Below are positions 32,757 to 42,573 of a DNA stretch of 64,000 bases, piece by piece. The notes beneath the pieces are model-generated. The model worked only from the letters and a program-made list of their open reading frames with translations. It had not been told where the DNA came from and ran no database searches. Position 1 is the first letter of the stretch, and every line of letters begins with the position of its first letter. This DNA comes from Pontibacillus sp. HMF3514 (GTDB lineage: Bacteria > Bacillota > Bacilli > Bacillales > BH030062). The stretch lies in assembly GCF_009858175.1 (NCBI RefSeq), contig NZ_CP047393.1, positions 558,001 to 622,000 of the forward strand. Direction: 5' to 3'. A program made the position numbers and the translations under genes.

Positions 32757-34277
32757 ATGAATAAAATTCTTCAATTAATAGAGGAGTCGTCTGTCTATCG
32801 AACGGTTCCTGTAACGTACTCTTTTTATACAGATACGTTAACCCCAATACAGATTTATGACCGCCTTAAAGACGAAGCGGTTTATCTCTTAGAAAGTGGT
32901 GACCATGCCTCCGAATGGTCCCGATATTCCTTTATAGGACTCCAGCCTTTTTTAACGTTTCAAGAATACCAAGAATCCGTTTTTGTGACGGATCATGATA
33001 AACAAACCCATACATCGTATCCAAGCCTGAAGTGTGCTTTTGAAGAAACATTTAACCGTTTAAAGGTTAAATTGCCTGAGGTGCCATTACCATTTCAAGG
33101 TGGAGGCGTAGGGTTTGTTTCTTATGATGCTGTTTCTTCTTTTGAAAACATGAATAGGCACCGAAATGACGATCTAGAGCTTCCTGATTATCATTTTCTA
33201 TTTTGTCGTACGTTAATAGCTTTCGACCACAAGACAAATCAAGTTCATGTCATTCGCTATGTTCGTACAGAAGAAAAAGAAAGTGAACAAGTGAAAACAA
33301 ATGCCTTCAAGGAAGCCCAGACACAGATTTATGAACTTGTTAAACGTTTATCCGCAAGGAAACAAATGGACCTGTTCTTTATTGATAATCAAGAAGAAGA
33401 GCAGGGAGCTCAAGGTGTTACTTCCAATTACGATAAGGATGCCTTCAAGCGCGATGTAGAAACGATTAAAGAATATGTTCTTTCTGGAGATGTCTTTCAA
33501 ACCGTATTATCCCAAAGATTTGCAAAAGAAATGTCTTGTAATGGTTTTGAATTATATCGTGTGTTACGACACGTGAACCCTTCCCCTTATATGTTTTATC
33601 TAAATTTTAATGAATATGAAGTAGTCGGTAGTTCACCAGAGCGTCTTATCCAGGTAGCTGACAACAAACTTGAAATCCATCCTATTGCTGGAACTCGAAA
33701 ACGTGGAAAGAATCAAGAAGAGGATGAAGCGCTAGCTGATGAACTGATGAACGATGAGAAAGAAAAAGCTGAACATTTTATGCTTGTGGATCTAGCTAGA
33801 AATGACATAGGGAAGGTTGCTACTTATGGAACTGTACAGGTACCTCTTTTAACAGAAGTAACGAGGTTTTCTCATGTCATGCACATGATCAGTAAGGTGA
33901 CAGGTGAATTAAGAGAAGATGTTCATCCAATAGAAGCCTTCCAAGCTGCTTTTCCAGCTGGCACACTCTCGGGTGCACCGAAAAGAAGAGCGATGGAAAT
34001 TATACAAGAACTAGAGCCGAATGCAAGAGGTATTTATGGTGGTGGCGTTGTGTATTATGGCTTTGATGGAAATATGGATTCATGTATTGCCATAAGGTCC
34101 GTACTCCTTAAAGATCAGTTTGCTTATGTTCAAGCTGGAGCAGGTGTTGTTGCAGATTCCGATCCAGAAATGGAGTGGCAAGAAACAGTGAATAAGGCGA
34201 ATGCTTTATTCAAAACACTTCATATTGCCGACCGCATTTTTGGAAAAGAACAGAAGGAGGACAACTACAATGCTTAA
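32757..34277 (+). CDS. trpE: Anthranilate synthase component I
   Basis: 506 residues. It converts chorismate to anthranilate with the glutaminase TrpG. The feedback tryptophan site YLLESGDHASEWSRYSFIG is near residue 45-63. The chorismate-binding half has PSPYMFYLNFNEYEVVGSSPE, HPIAGTRKRG, ARNDIGK and FPAGTLSGAPKRRAM. ATG at 32757 follows GGAGAGGTG; the GTG at 32748 lies in the ribosome site. First gene of trpEDCFBA-G, controlled by the TRAP leader. The stop overlaps trpD by eight bases. Confidence 0.95.
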   Translation: MNKILQLIEESSVYRTVPVTYSFYTDTLTPIQIYDRLKDEAVYLLESGDHASEWSRYSFIGLQPFLTFQEYQESVFVTDHDKQTHTSYPSLKCAFEETFNRLKVKLPEVPLPFQGGGVGFVSYDAVSSFENMNRHRNDDLELPDYHFLFCRTLIAFDHKTNQVHVIRYVRTEEKESEQVKTNAFKEAQTQIYELVKRLSARKQMDLFFIDNQEEEQGAQGVTSNYDKDAFKRDVETIKEYVLSGDVFQTVLSQRFAKEMSCNGFELYRVLRHVNPSPYMFYLNFNEYEVVGSSPERLIQVADNKLEIHPIAGTRKRGKNQEEDEALADELMNDEKEKAEHFMLVDLARNDIGKVATYGTVQVPLLTEVTRFSHVMHMISKVTGELREDVHPIEAFQAAFPAGTLSGAPKRRAMEIIQELEPNARGIYGGGVVYYGFDGNMDSCIAIRSVLLKDQFAYVQAGAGVVADSDPEMEWQETVNKANALFKTLHIADRIFGKEQKEDNYNA

Positions 34278-35295
34278 ACCATTCTTAAATCGTTTAATTG
34301 ATGGCGACCATTTATCAGACCAAGAAGCATATAAGGTTATGGATCACATCATGAAAGGGCAAGTCAGTACGGAGCAATTGACAAGTCTTTTATCCATTAT
34401 GAGATTCCGAGGTGAAACGGTCTCTGAATTGCTAGGTTTTACAAATGGAATGCGTGAACATATGAAAACTATTCAACATCAAGAGGAAGTAGTGGTTGAT
34501 ACTTGTGGGACAGGTGGTGATGGTCACTCTACCTTTAACATCTCTACGGCTGTTGCGATCGTGTTAGCTGCAATGGGAGTGAAAGTTGCGAAACATGGTA
34601 ATCGTAAAGTTTCTTCTTCTAGCGGGAGTGCAGATGTTTTAGAGCTTTTAGGGATTCCGGTAGAATCAACTTCTGAGCAAGCTGAAGAGAGGTTGGCTCA
34701 TCAAGGTATGACCTTTTTATATGCCCCTCAATATCATCAAGCTATGAAGCATGCAGTTCCAGCAAGAAAAGCATTAGGATTCCGAACATTCTTTAACCTT
34801 CTTGGACCATTATCAAATCCAGCTAATTCTAGACATCAGGTGATTGGCTTATATGATAACTCTTTAGGTGAGAAATTGGCTGAAACATTACGTTCTTTAG
34901 GATCACAACATGTTTTATTAGTTACCGGGAAAGAAGGACTTGATGAATTTTCAATTGCAGAACCAACAGACATTGTAGAACTGAATAAAGGAGAGATTTC
35001 CCGTATAGAACTCAAACCAGAAGAGGTTGGGTTGAAGAGAGGGAACTTGAAAGATATACAAGTGCAGAATGCCATGGATAGTGCTCGGCTGATCCAGGAA
35101 ATTTTTGAAGGGCGTTCTAATGAGAGTGCTAGGGACATTGTCGTGTTAAATGCAGCAGCGGGCCTTTATGTCTCAGGGAAAACAGACTCTATTAAAGATG
35201 GTGTTTCCATTGTGAAGCAGGCTATTGATAACGGAATTGTATTGAATTATTACCAATCCATTTGTTCAGGTAAGGAAGGGGTTTCGAATGCTTGA
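34270..35295 (+). CDS. trpD: Anthranilate phosphoribosyltransferase
   Basis: 341 residues. It joins anthranilate to PRPP. Visible motifs: the PRPP/metal glycine loop [35 protein letters not shown], and [15 protein letters not shown] at 34270 follows AAGGAGGA and overlaps the end of trpE, so the two are translationally coupled; an in-frame start at 34201 inside trpE is not used. Confidence 0.95.
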   Translation: MLKPFLNRLIDGDHLSDQEAYKVMDHIMKGQVSTEQLTSLLSIMRFRGETVSELLGFTNGMREHMKTIQHQEEVVVDTCGTGGDGHSTFNISTAVAIVLAAMGVKVAKHGNRKVSSSSGSADVLELLGIPVESTSEQAEERLAHQGMTFLYAPQYHQAMKHAVPARKALGFRTFFNLLGPLSNPANSRHQVIGLYDNSLGEKLAETLRSLGSQHVLLVTGKEGLDEFSIAEPTDIVELNKGEISRIELKPEEVGLKRGNLKDIQVQNAMDSARLIQEIFEGRSNESARDIVVLNAAAGLYVSGKTDSIKDGVSIVKQAIDNGIVLNYYQSICSGKEGVSNA

Positions 35296-36058
35296 AAAAA
35301 TATTAGATCAAAAACAAAAAGAAATAGAAGTTTTAACGTTGCCAGCTAAACAAACTGTAGAAAAACATTCCTTTTATGAGGCTCTTTCTAATCATAATAC
35401 ACTACTTGGACTCATTGCTGAGGTGAAGAAAGCATCTCCATCGAAAGGGATTATTCGTGAAGATTTTCATCCGGTTGATATTGCGAAGATGTATGAGCAA
35501 GCAGGTGCAGCTGCAATCTCGGTTTTAACTGATGAACAGTTCTTTCAAGGGAAACGTGATTTTATAACTAGCATCAAAAAAGAAGTTCAACTTCCTGTTC
35601 TACGTAAAGATTTTATTATTGAGCGTGTACAGGTGGAAGAGAGTGCGCGAATTGGGGCAGATGCCATTCTATTGATAGGAGAGGCACTAGAGCCTAATAA
35701 GCTATTTGACTTGTACCAATATGCAGAGTCATTTGGATTGGATGTCTTAGTAGAGGTTCATTCTGAAGACACGTTACGTAAGGTTCTGAAAGTATTTACG
35801 CCTAAAATCCTAGGTGTAAATAATCGAGATTTAACTACTTTTGATACTACGATCGATACAACAGCTAAGCTTGCTTCAATCGTACCAGAAGAATGCCTAC
35901 TCGTTAGTGAAAGTGGATTGTTCACTCGAGAGGACTTGAAGCAGGTGAAAGAAAGTGGAGCAGAAGCGGTCCTTATTGGAGAAGCACTTATGAGAAAAGA
36001 AGAACCTGTTTCTTATATCCGTGAATTAATAGGGTGTGATCCAACACATGTCGATTAA
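35288..36058 (+). CDS. trpC: Indole-3-glycerol phosphate synthase
   Basis: 256 residues, a TIM barrel. It closes the indole ring from CdRP. Catalytic-region motifs: [15 protein letters not shown] (Lys on beta-1), LRKDFIIE (beta-3), and [10 protein letters not shown] with VLIGEALM near the C-terminus for phosphate binding. Overlaps trpD by eight bases and trpF by about eleven. Ribosome site AAGGAAGGGG. Confidence 0.95.
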   Translation: MLEKILDQKQKEIEVLTLPAKQTVEKHSFYEALSNHNTLLGLIAEVKKASPSKGIIREDFHPVDIAKMYEQAGAAAISVLTDEQFFQGKRDFITSIKKEVQLPVLRKDFIIERVQVEESARIGADAILLIGEALEPNKLFDLYQYAESFGLDVLVEVHSEDTLRKVLKVFTPKILGVNNRDLTTFDTTIDTTAKLASIVPEECLLVSESGLFTREDLKQVKESGAEAVLIGEALMRKEEPVSYIRELIGCDPTHVD

Positions 36059-36701
36059 TATGAAACTTTGTGGCAACCGATCCCTTATTGATTTGAAAAC
36101 ATCAATTGAATCTGGAGCGGAATATATTGGTGTTGTTTTTGCTGATAGTAAAAGGCAGGTAGATCCAGAAGAACTTGCAGAATGGCTTAAACAAATACAA
36201 TTTAAAAAAAATCAGAAACTTGTGGGCGTGTTCGTGAATCCAACGATAGGTGAATTAGATGGGGTTATGAAGAATATCGATTTGGACGTTATTCAACTAC
36301 ATGGTAATGAGGATATCGCGCATGTATTAAATATCAAAGAAAGATTCCCATGCACCATTTGGAAAGCAATCCACCATACAGACGCATCAGTTGAACTGAT
36401 GAATTTATATAAAGGTGTCATTGATGGCTATGTTGTTGATGCAAAATCCAAAGAAGCCTGGGGAGGAACGGGAAAACAATTTGATTGGAAAGCTGTCCCT
36501 CAATATATTGAGGAAGCTGAAATGCAAAGTGTTCCATGCTTTATCGCAGGTGGAGTTAATCCGGAAAATGTTTTTGAATTAGCATCTTTAAAACCGCATG
36601 GAATCGACGTTTCTAGTGGAATTGAATCGGAAGGAAAGAAAGATGCGAACAAAATAGAGAAGATTATGAGGAGGTCCAAGCATGTCAGTCACATATCCTG
36701 A
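36048..36701 (+). CDS. trpF: Phosphoribosylanthranilate isomerase
   Basis: About 217 residues, a TIM barrel. It performs the Amadori rearrangement of [12 protein letters not shown] gives the catalytic Cys near the start; [26 protein letters not shown] (catalytic Asp) and [12 protein letters not shown] (phosphate) follow, and then [10 protein letters not shown]. The start is not certain: ATG 36048 overlaps trpC, with GTG 36036 and ATG 36060 as alternatives; no strong ribosome site decides. Confidence 0.9.
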   Translation: MSINMKLCGNRSLIDLKTSIESGAEYIGVVFADSKRQVDPEELAEWLKQIQFKKNQKLVGVFVNPTIGELDGVMKNIDLDVIQLHGNEDIAHVLNIKERFPCTIWKAIHHTDASVELMNLYKGVIDGYVVDAKSKEAWGGTGKQFDWKAVPQYIEEAEMQSVPCFIAGGVNPENVFELASLKPHGIDVSSGIESEGKKDANKIEKIMRRSKHVSHIS

Positions 36702-37875
36702 TTCTAGAGGAAGGTTTGGTGAATACGGAGGACAATTTGTTCCTGAAACCTTAATGGCACCCTTAAAGGAAATCGATGAGGCTTTAAAAGCTGCTATGGA
36801 AGACCCATCTTTTATTGAGGATTATCATCAGGCACTAAAAGATTACAGTGGGAGGCCAACTTCTTTCACATACGCAGACCAACTTACAGAGTATTTAGGT
36901 GGCGCAAAAGTATATTTGAAACGTGAAGACCTGAATCATACAGGTGCCCACAAACTAAATAATGCTTTAGGTCAGGCACTCTTAGCGAAAAGAATGGGGA
37001 AAGAAAAAATCATTGCTGAAACAGGTGCGGGTCAACATGGTGTTGCCTCTGCTACAGTAGCAGCTAAGTTAGGGCTAGAATGTAAAGTATTTATGGGCGA
37101 AAAAGATATTGAACGACAGCAATTAAATGTCTTTCGCATGAAATTGCTTGGAGCTGAAGTGATTCCTGTCTCCTCAGGTAACAAAACCTTGAAAGACGCT
37201 ACAAATGAAGCTATTCGATTTTGGGTTGCGAATTGTGAAGATCATTATTATTTGATTGGATCCGTTGTGGGTCCTCACCCTTATCCCAAAATGGTACGCG
37301 ATTTTCAACGTGTAATCGGAGATGAAACAAAAGATCAAATTCTAGCTGAACAAGGATCGCTACCAGAACGTATCTACGCATGTGTGGGTGGAGGCTCAAA
37401 CGCAATCGGAATGTTTTATCCATTTCTAGAAGATGATGTAGAACTTGTTGGAGTGGAAGCGGCCGGTAAGGGTGTCGACACACCGGAACATGCTGCCACA
37501 ATAACGAAGGGGTCGGATGGCATTATACATGGTTCAAAAACCTATCTTATGCAAGATGAACATGGTCAAATAACAGAACCATATTCTATATCAGCTGGTT
37601 TAGACTACCCTGGCATCGGACCGGAACACGCTTATTTACACGCTTCAAAACGTGTTCGCTATGAATCTGTTACGGATGAAGAAGCGCTAGATGCATTGCA
37701 ATTACTCTCTAGAAAAGAGGGCATTATCCCAGCTATTGAGAGCGCTCATGCTTTAGCGCAAGCTTTTAAAGAAGTAAAGGATATGGGCTCAAACCAAAGT
37801 ATTGTCATCAATGTATCTGGACGCGGAGACAAAGATATGAGTACGATTATGAATGTACTGCAGGAGGGAGAATAA
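36682..37875 (+). CDS. trpB: Tryptophan synthase beta chain
   Basis: 397 residues, PLP-dependent. It condenses indole with serine. [19 protein letters not shown] starts the protein. The PLP lysine lies in [45 protein letters not shown] (PLP phosphate) and [11 protein letters not shown] follow. Overlaps trpF by 20 bases; RBS GAGGAGG. Partner of TrpA. Confidence 0.95.
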   Translation: MSVTYPDSRGRFGEYGGQFVPETLMAPLKEIDEALKAAMEDPSFIEDYHQALKDYSGRPTSFTYADQLTEYLGGAKVYLKREDLNHTGAHKLNNALGQALLAKRMGKEKIIAETGAGQHGVASATVAAKLGLECKVFMGEKDIERQQLNVFRMKLLGAEVIPVSSGNKTLKDATNEAIRFWVANCEDHYYLIGSVVGPHPYPKMVRDFQRVIGDETKDQILAEQGSLPERIYACVGGGSNAIGMFYPFLEDDVELVGVEAAGKGVDTPEHAATITKGSDGIIHGSKTYLMQDEHGQITEPYSISAGLDYPGIGPEHAYLHASKRVRYESVTDEEALDALQLLSRKEGIIPAIESAHALAQAFKEVKDMGSNQSIVINVSGRGDKDMSTIMNVLQEGE

Positions 37876-38687
37876 TGAGCAAGAGCGCTGTGCAAACAAC
37901 TTTTCAAAAACGATTACAAAAAGAAAAGGATCTTTTCATTCCATTTATCATGGGTGGAGATCCAAGTCCTGAGGCCACTGTGGAGCTTGCTCTAACCCTT
38001 CAAGGAAGTGGAGCAGACATTCTTGAACTTGGTGTCCCTTACTCAGACCCTCTCGCGGATGGACCTACGATTCAAGAGGCAGCAGGGAGAGCACTTAAAC
38101 ACGGTATGAATTTAAAAAAATCGATAGAGCTTGTACCAGAAATGCGCTCAAAAGGTCTTGAGATCCCTGTTGTATTATTTACGTACTATAATCCAGTTCT
38201 CCAATATGGGTTGAAGAAACTGTTTCAAGACCTAGGAGAGCATGATATTGATGCATTACTTGTGCCAGATATCCCGTTAGAAGAGAGTGTGGAATTAAAA
38301 GAATATGCTCATGAATTTGGTATTGAGCTCATTTCTCTAGTAGCTCCAAATTCTGAAGAGCGCATTCGAAAAATTGCTGAACAAGCTACCGGTTTTTTAT
38401 ATTGCGTCTCTTCTCTAGGTGTGACAGGAGAAAGAAAAGAGCTGAGTCCAGATATATCCTCATTCCTTGAAAAAGTTCAATCATATAGTTCAGTCCCGGT
38501 AGCTGTGGGTTTTGGGATTTCAACGAATGAACAAGTTAATCTAATGAAGCAATATAGTGATGGTGTCATCATTGGTAGTAAAATCATTAAAGTGATTAAT
38601 GGGTATCATCATGAACTAGTAAGCGAGAATACTCGTCCAGGTGCATTAGAGAAAGTTAAACAAGAAATCGTAGAATTAGTTCAATAG
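37875..38687 (+). CDS. trpA: Tryptophan synthase alpha chain
   Basis: 270 residues, a TIM barrel. It splits indole-3-glycerol phosphate. The catalytic Glu and Asp lie in DILELGVPYSDPLADGPTIQ. VLFTYYNPVLQYG, SLGVTGERKE, VAVGFGIST and VIIGSKIIK complete the site. Start ATG overlaps the trpB stop by one base (TAATG). Confidence 0.95.
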   Translation: MSKSAVQTTFQKRLQKEKDLFIPFIMGGDPSPEATVELALTLQGSGADILELGVPYSDPLADGPTIQEAAGRALKHGMNLKKSIELVPEMRSKGLEIPVVLFTYYNPVLQYGLKKLFQDLGEHDIDALLVPDIPLEESVELKEYAHEFGIELISLVAPNSEERIRKIAEQATGFLYCVSSLGVTGERKELSPDISSFLEKVQSYSSVPVAVGFGISTNEQVNLMKQYSDGVIIGSKIIKVINGYHHELVSENTRPGALEKVKQEIVELVQ

Positions 38688-38727
38688 TTTAGTGGAGACA
38701 GAAGAGTTGAGCAGAGGAGAGATAACT

Positions 38728-39321
38728 ATGATTATCATGATCGATAACTATGATTCGTTTACGTATAATCTCGTACAATATATAGGAGAACTTGGTTTAG
38801 AAGTAGTCGTGAGAAAAAACGACCAAATATCAATCAAGGAAATGGAGAGTCTTCAGCCAGAAGCAATTGTAATCTCTCCAGGTCCATGTACGCCAAATGA
38901 AGCCGGGGTTAGCTTAGAGGTTGTGAAACATTTTGCTGGAAAGATTCCAATCTTAGGCGTTTGCCTAGGACACCAAGTAATCGTGCAAGCTTTGGGTGGC
39001 TCTATTGGACGAGTGGAACAGCTCTATCATGGAAAGGCGTCACGAATGATTCATGATGGAAAGAGTATCTATCATCAATTGCCAAATCCACTTCAGGCCG
39101 GGCGATATCACTCCTTAATTGCAAAAGGAGAAGAGGTACCAAAAAGTCTAGAAGTTACAGCTAGGGATAGTGCAGGTGAGGTGATGGGAGTACGTCATAG
39201 AGACTTCGCTATCGAGGGGATTCAGTTCCACCCAGAATCGATTTTAACTGAGCACGGAAAACAAATGCTAATCAACTTTATGGATTTCTACCGTATTGGA
39301 CCAGAAACTAGAGTTGGATAA
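38728..39321 (+). CDS. trpG: Anthranilate synthase component II (glutamine amidotransferase)
   Basis: About 197 residues, a class I glutaminase. MIDNYDSFTYNLVQY opens the protein. Catalytic Cys lies in ILGVCLGHQ, and His/Glu in GIQFHPESILTEHG. It supplies ammonia to TrpE and could also serve PabB in folate synthesis. ATG at 38728 follows GAGGAGA; the GTG at 38692 has no good site. It lies 40 bases after trpA and before the operon terminator. In B. subtilis, trpG/pabA is in the folate operon instead. Confidence 0.9.
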   Translation: MIIMIDNYDSFTYNLVQYIGELGLEVVVRKNDQISIKEMESLQPEAIVISPGPCTPNEAGVSLEVVKHFAGKIPILGVCLGHQVIVQALGGSIGRVEQLYHGKASRMIHDGKSIYHQLPNPLQAGRYHSLIAKGEEVPKSLEVTARDSAGEVMGVRHRDFAIEGIQFHPESILTEHGKQMLINFMDFYRIGPETRVG

Positions 39322-39340
39322 ATCCTCACTTAGTTAGTAG

Positions 39341-39378
39341 AGAAGCACTCTCTCTGATTATGGAGTGCTTCTTTTTTG
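39341..39378 (+). terminator. trp operon terminator
   Basis: AGAAGCACTC (39341-39350) pairs with GAGTGCTTCT (39363-39372), then six T. Confidence 0.85.
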
Positions 39379-39394
39379 CTGTTATTCAACAAAC

Positions 39395-39949
39395 TGGCAG
39401 TTATCTTGAATAAGGTGTGGAGTGGTTCCGTTGCCAAATAGAGAGCGGGTGGGCTGGGAAATGGGTTGCTTTCCTGCGTACGAACTATCGAGCCTCCTCA
39501 TCCGCTAAACGCTCCTTGCGGGGTCTCGCTAGTCCGTTTGACCGCTGGAGTCAACCCATTTCCCAGCCCACCTTGGCGTTATTGAGATTAACGGAACCGC
39601 AGCCGAATGAGCTTGCCTAATTCAGTATCTGAAGTTGAATTTTACTGAGTAAATGAATAAATAGAGCCCTTATAGAATGCTATTTAGAGGCTTTGGATCA
39701 CCTAACCTTTAATATATGAGGTCCACTTTTACAGCTATGGGTCCGTTATCCTCCATAATTGCAAGGGGTGAAGGAAACGGCGAACTCCAGTGGTAGAAAG
39801 GGCGGCCGAGACCCCGCAGGAACGTAGTGACGAGGAGGCTCGGACGGTCTTCCACAGGAGTATCGCCGTTTCAATGAACCCCTTACTCTCGCGATAGCAA
39901 CGGACTCCTCTCAATTTATCTCGATTCCAAGTCTTCCATATAAGGGGGC
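39395..39949 (-). repeat. Composite hairpin repeat, copy 3
   Basis: Same order and orientation as copy 2: module R (39424-39598) then module L (39740-39904), with the same outer ends. It is more diverged, and the central quartet of GGACAT...TCCG units is absent, replaced by unrelated AT-rich sequence (39604-39738). Confidence 0.8.
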
Positions 39950-39973
39950 GATTGTAGAATAAACTCCATTAAG

Positions 39974-40000
39974 AAAGCCTAGGGTAACCCCCTAGGCTTT
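39974..40000 (-). terminator. Terminator of the lipoprotein gene
   Basis: AAAGCCTAGGG (39974-39984) pairs with CCCTAGGCTTT (39990-40000). Confidence 0.7.
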
Positions 40001-40005
40001 TAGTG

Positions 40006-40602
40006 TTATGGATTCATAGAAATGTTGCTTAACGTCCATTCCCCTTGTTGATTCTTACTGTAAGTTAGGTACAGGTAATAATCTCCTTCTGGGTTTTCCT
40101 TCGTACTACGTACAGCGTATGTCATATTAAAGTGATCGTAGTTCTCTGAATGAGAGAATTGCTTTAGAACGATCACACTATCTTTCGTAAATGATCCGTT
40201 TTGGAAAGTATTTAAAGAGAAATCGAGTTTTTCACCCTCAGGGTTTGTAATGGTTAGTTTATTAGATGCAACTTCAATATTATCGCCTGTGTTTGCCTTT
40301 AAAGCTGCTGCATCACCTTGGATCATGGCTTGAAAAATCACCTGGCTAGTTGTATTGAATTGATATAGCTCATTATTATAAGCTGCATTTCGTTGCTTTT
40401 CATATTCTTTCGTAAATGAATTGAACTTTTCATTCAATTCCTCATTCTTGACTTTCAATTCATCTAATTGATTTTGCAGGTCTTCTTTTTCTTGCTCCAA
40501 TTGCTTAACTTCTTTCTCTTTTGTATTCGCTCCTGCTGTATTACTACACCCTGCAAAAACCAATATGGAAAGAGAAAGCAAAAGAAGTTTCGTGATCCTC
40601 AT
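40006..40602 (-). CDS. Lipoprotein with coiled coil, unknown function
   Basis: About 198 residues. The signal peptide ends in the lipobox VFAGC, so the mature protein is tethered to the outer face of the membrane by a lipid on that Cys. Residues 30-70 form a Glu/Lys-rich coiled coil. The C-terminal domain (about 80-198) has mixed strands, with YNNELYQFN and WTLSNISMNP. I do not recognise a family. ATG at 40602 has AAAGGG eight bases before it; a GTG at 40611 lies closer to that site and is less likely. Confidence 0.75.
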   Translation of the reverse strand: MRITKLLLLSLSILVFAGCSNTAGANTKEKEVKQLEQEKEDLQNQLDELKVKNEELNEKFNSFTKEYEKQRNAAYNNELYQFNTTSQVIFQAMIQGDAAALKANTGDNIEVASNKLTITNPEGEKLDFSLNTFQNGSFTKDSVIVLKQFSHSENYDHFNMTYAVRSTKENPEGDYYLYLTYSKNQQGEWTLSNISMNP

Positions 40603-40851
40603 CTCATCCACCCTTTGTGTTTATTTTTGCTCTCATAGAAATCGTATTCGACAGAAAAAAGAAGTCTTTTTTCCTAAAGTCTATCTATTACTAGAGTACC
40701 AAATTTCATAGATAATTTGAAGGAATATTCAGAATTTAATAGAGAAACTTATTGATAAAATTCGACGATATTTCCTAGGGAATATGCTGAAGATGTTAGA
40801 AAAACTCTAAATTTGGGTATTGTGATAATAGATCTAGGAGGTAATGGAAAA

Positions 40852-41148
40852 ATGATTAATGCAACAAACTTACAATCAGATGTAGCTATATTAAAACTGA
40901 TATCGAAAGCAAAAGTAGAAAATGACTATCAAACAGAAAGTGTTTTACGAGAATTTAGAAATAAAGAAAAGATTGTGTGTCCGGATTGTCTTTTTGAGTT
41001 ACGAAATGGATTTTTTGTAGGCTCAGGAGATCATATTATTAATCAAAATGGAGCATTTTTCTTTTGTTCAGCAAATGGAAGTCGCAAAGAAGTAGATACA
41101 GAATTTATTTACGAATTTTGTAGAGGATGTGCAAAGTTGAATCCTTAA
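40852..41148 (+). CDS. Small protein with two CxxC pairs, unknown function
   Basis: 98 residues. CPDC at about 43-46 and CRGC at about 89-92, with another Cys between, suggest one zinc site. The first 40 residues are helical. I do not recognise a family. ATG at 40852 follows TAGGAGGTA; the in-frame ATG at 40813 has no good ribosome site. No terminator separates it clearly from the next small gene. Confidence 0.65.
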   Translation: MINATNLQSDVAILKLISKAKVENDYQTESVLREFRNKEKIVCPDCLFELRNGFFVGSGDHIINQNGAFFFCSANGSRKEVDTEFIYEFCRGCAKLNP

Positions 41149-41275
41149 AATAAATACATGAGACATGGGTTACATAAAGCTAAGTAACACCAATAATTTG
41201 TTGAGGGTGATGGAGTTCTTCTAAATAACTAAACTTAGTTGGTAAAGGAGCTATGAATATAGGAGGATAAATTAA

Positions 41276-41605
41276 GTGAAGTATAAAGCTCGGCATTTGA
41301 TCGTGTATGGTCTAATGATTTTACCTGTACTGACATTTGTGTTTACTGAAATCCAAGAATGGGTCCTTGAAAATCGTGTTAAGAGTTATTTAATTGAAGA
41401 ACGAGGATACAATAATGAAGAGATTCAACAAATCACCACTAAAACAAGAAAGAATGTAACCGAAGCCATCGTTGTTTTTGTGAGCGAGCCCGAAGTTCAA
41501 TACCGCTATCATTTCTTAAGTGGAGACATAAGACAAATGGGATATGGACTAGTTCAAGGGTTTTCGAAAAAACTTGACCACCAAAATCTTGAACACTTAG
41601 AATGA
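41276..41605 (+). CDS. Small membrane-anchored protein, possibly DUF3139-like
   Basis: 109 residues with one N-terminal membrane segment (about 9-25) and a short outer domain: VKSYLIEERGYNNEEIQQI, then EVQYRYHFLSGDI. The layout (membrane anchor, then Y-L-x-E-x-G-Y) resembles DUF3139 proteins of Bacillus, but only weakly. GTG start at 41276 after AGGAGG. Confidence 0.6.
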   Translation: MKYKARHLIVYGLMILPVLTFVFTEIQEWVLENRVKSYLIEERGYNNEEIQQITTKTRKNVTEAIVVFVSEPEVQYRYHFLSGDIRQMGYGLVQGFSKKLDHQNLEHLE

Positions 41606-41646
41606 CGTATGGCTAAGATCTCATTTGTAGTTATTTATGAATTAAA

Positions 41647-41690
41647 AGAGCACTGTTTCTAGTTGTGGTGGGCTAGCAACAGTGCTCTTT
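41647..41690. terminator. Bidirectional terminator
   Basis: AGAGCACTGTT (41647-41657) pairs with AACAGTGCTCT (41678-41688); inner CTAG/CTAG pairs extend it. Confidence 0.8.
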
Positions 41691-41691
41691 A

Positions 41692-42573
41692 TTATTGGTC
41701 CGGGCGTCCCCCGATATATTGAACGGTTTTTGCAGCTTGCTCATTTGCATATTGAGCGGCTTCTTTTAGGTTAGATGACTTGGAGTATTGTGAAAGAAAC
41801 GAGCCTATAAATGAATCGCCAGCGCCTGTTGTATCCACCACTTTAACGTCATGTCCTCTTATATGAAGAAGACGATCTTCATGAAACACCATACAGCCAT
41901 CTTGACCTAATGTAAGAACAGGATTTTTAACAATGATCTTAAGCTTTCTCATAATATCTTCGGGCCTTTGTTTTCCAGTAAGTATAATTCCTTCTTCATA
42001 ATTGGGGAATAAAAAGTCTGTTCCACGAATGAACTCATTTACATAATCATGATGTTGGTCTAGGAAATAGGTCGAGCTTGGATCTATTGCGATAGGCGTG
42101 TGATGTTTTTCTGCTAATTCTTTTGCTTTCTCCACAGCTTTTCTTGTTAGAGGATCAAATAAGCTGTAACCGGAAATATATATAAGTGTGCTTTTCTGTA
42201 TTATGGAGTCGACTTGCTCAATTTGTTCTACAGTCAGATATTTGTTGGCCCCACGGTCATTAAACATTGAACGCTCACCATTATTCTCATCAACCAATAT
42301 GACAATCTTTCCTGTTTCTACACTTTGATCAACTTCTAATGCTAATCTAATTCCTAATTGTTTGGCTTCTCTTATAAGAAATTCTCCATGTACATCATTT
42401 CCTATACGACCAATCAGAGTGCTTTGTTCTCCAGTTGAGGAAATCCATGCAGCTACATGATTCCCCTGACCGCCAGCTTTTGTAGTAATAGTAGATTCTG
42501 TGTCAGTAGCATAATGATTACCAGATTTCTGAACAAATAAATCGACGACTACATCTCCAATAACCGTAATCAT
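41692..42573 (-). CDS. psuK: Pseudouridine kinase (PfkB family)
   Basis: 293 residues. The PfkB pattern is clear: AGGQGNHVAAWISS near the N-terminus and VVDTTGAGDSFIGSFLSQ at the C-terminus with the catalytic Asp. It phosphorylates pseudouridine to the 5'-phosphate. The specific call rests on the neighbour PsuG; by itself it could be a ribokinase-like enzyme. Its ATG overlaps the psuG stop as ATGA, so the two are coupled. Confidence 0.85.
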   Translation of the reverse strand: MITVIGDVVVDLFVQKSGNHYATDTESTITTKAGGQGNHVAAWISSTGEQSTLIGRIGNDVHGEFLIREAKQLGIRLALEVDQSVETGKIVILVDENNGERSMFNDRGANKYLTVEQIEQVDSIIQKSTLIYISGYSLFDPLTRKAVEKAKELAEKHHTPIAIDPSSTYFLDQHHDYVNEFIRGTDFLFPNYEEGIILTGKQRPEDIMRKLKIIVKNPVLTLGQDGCMVFHEDRLLHIRGHDVKVVDTTGAGDSFIGSFLSQYSKSSNLKEAAQYANEQAAKTVQYIGGRPDQ

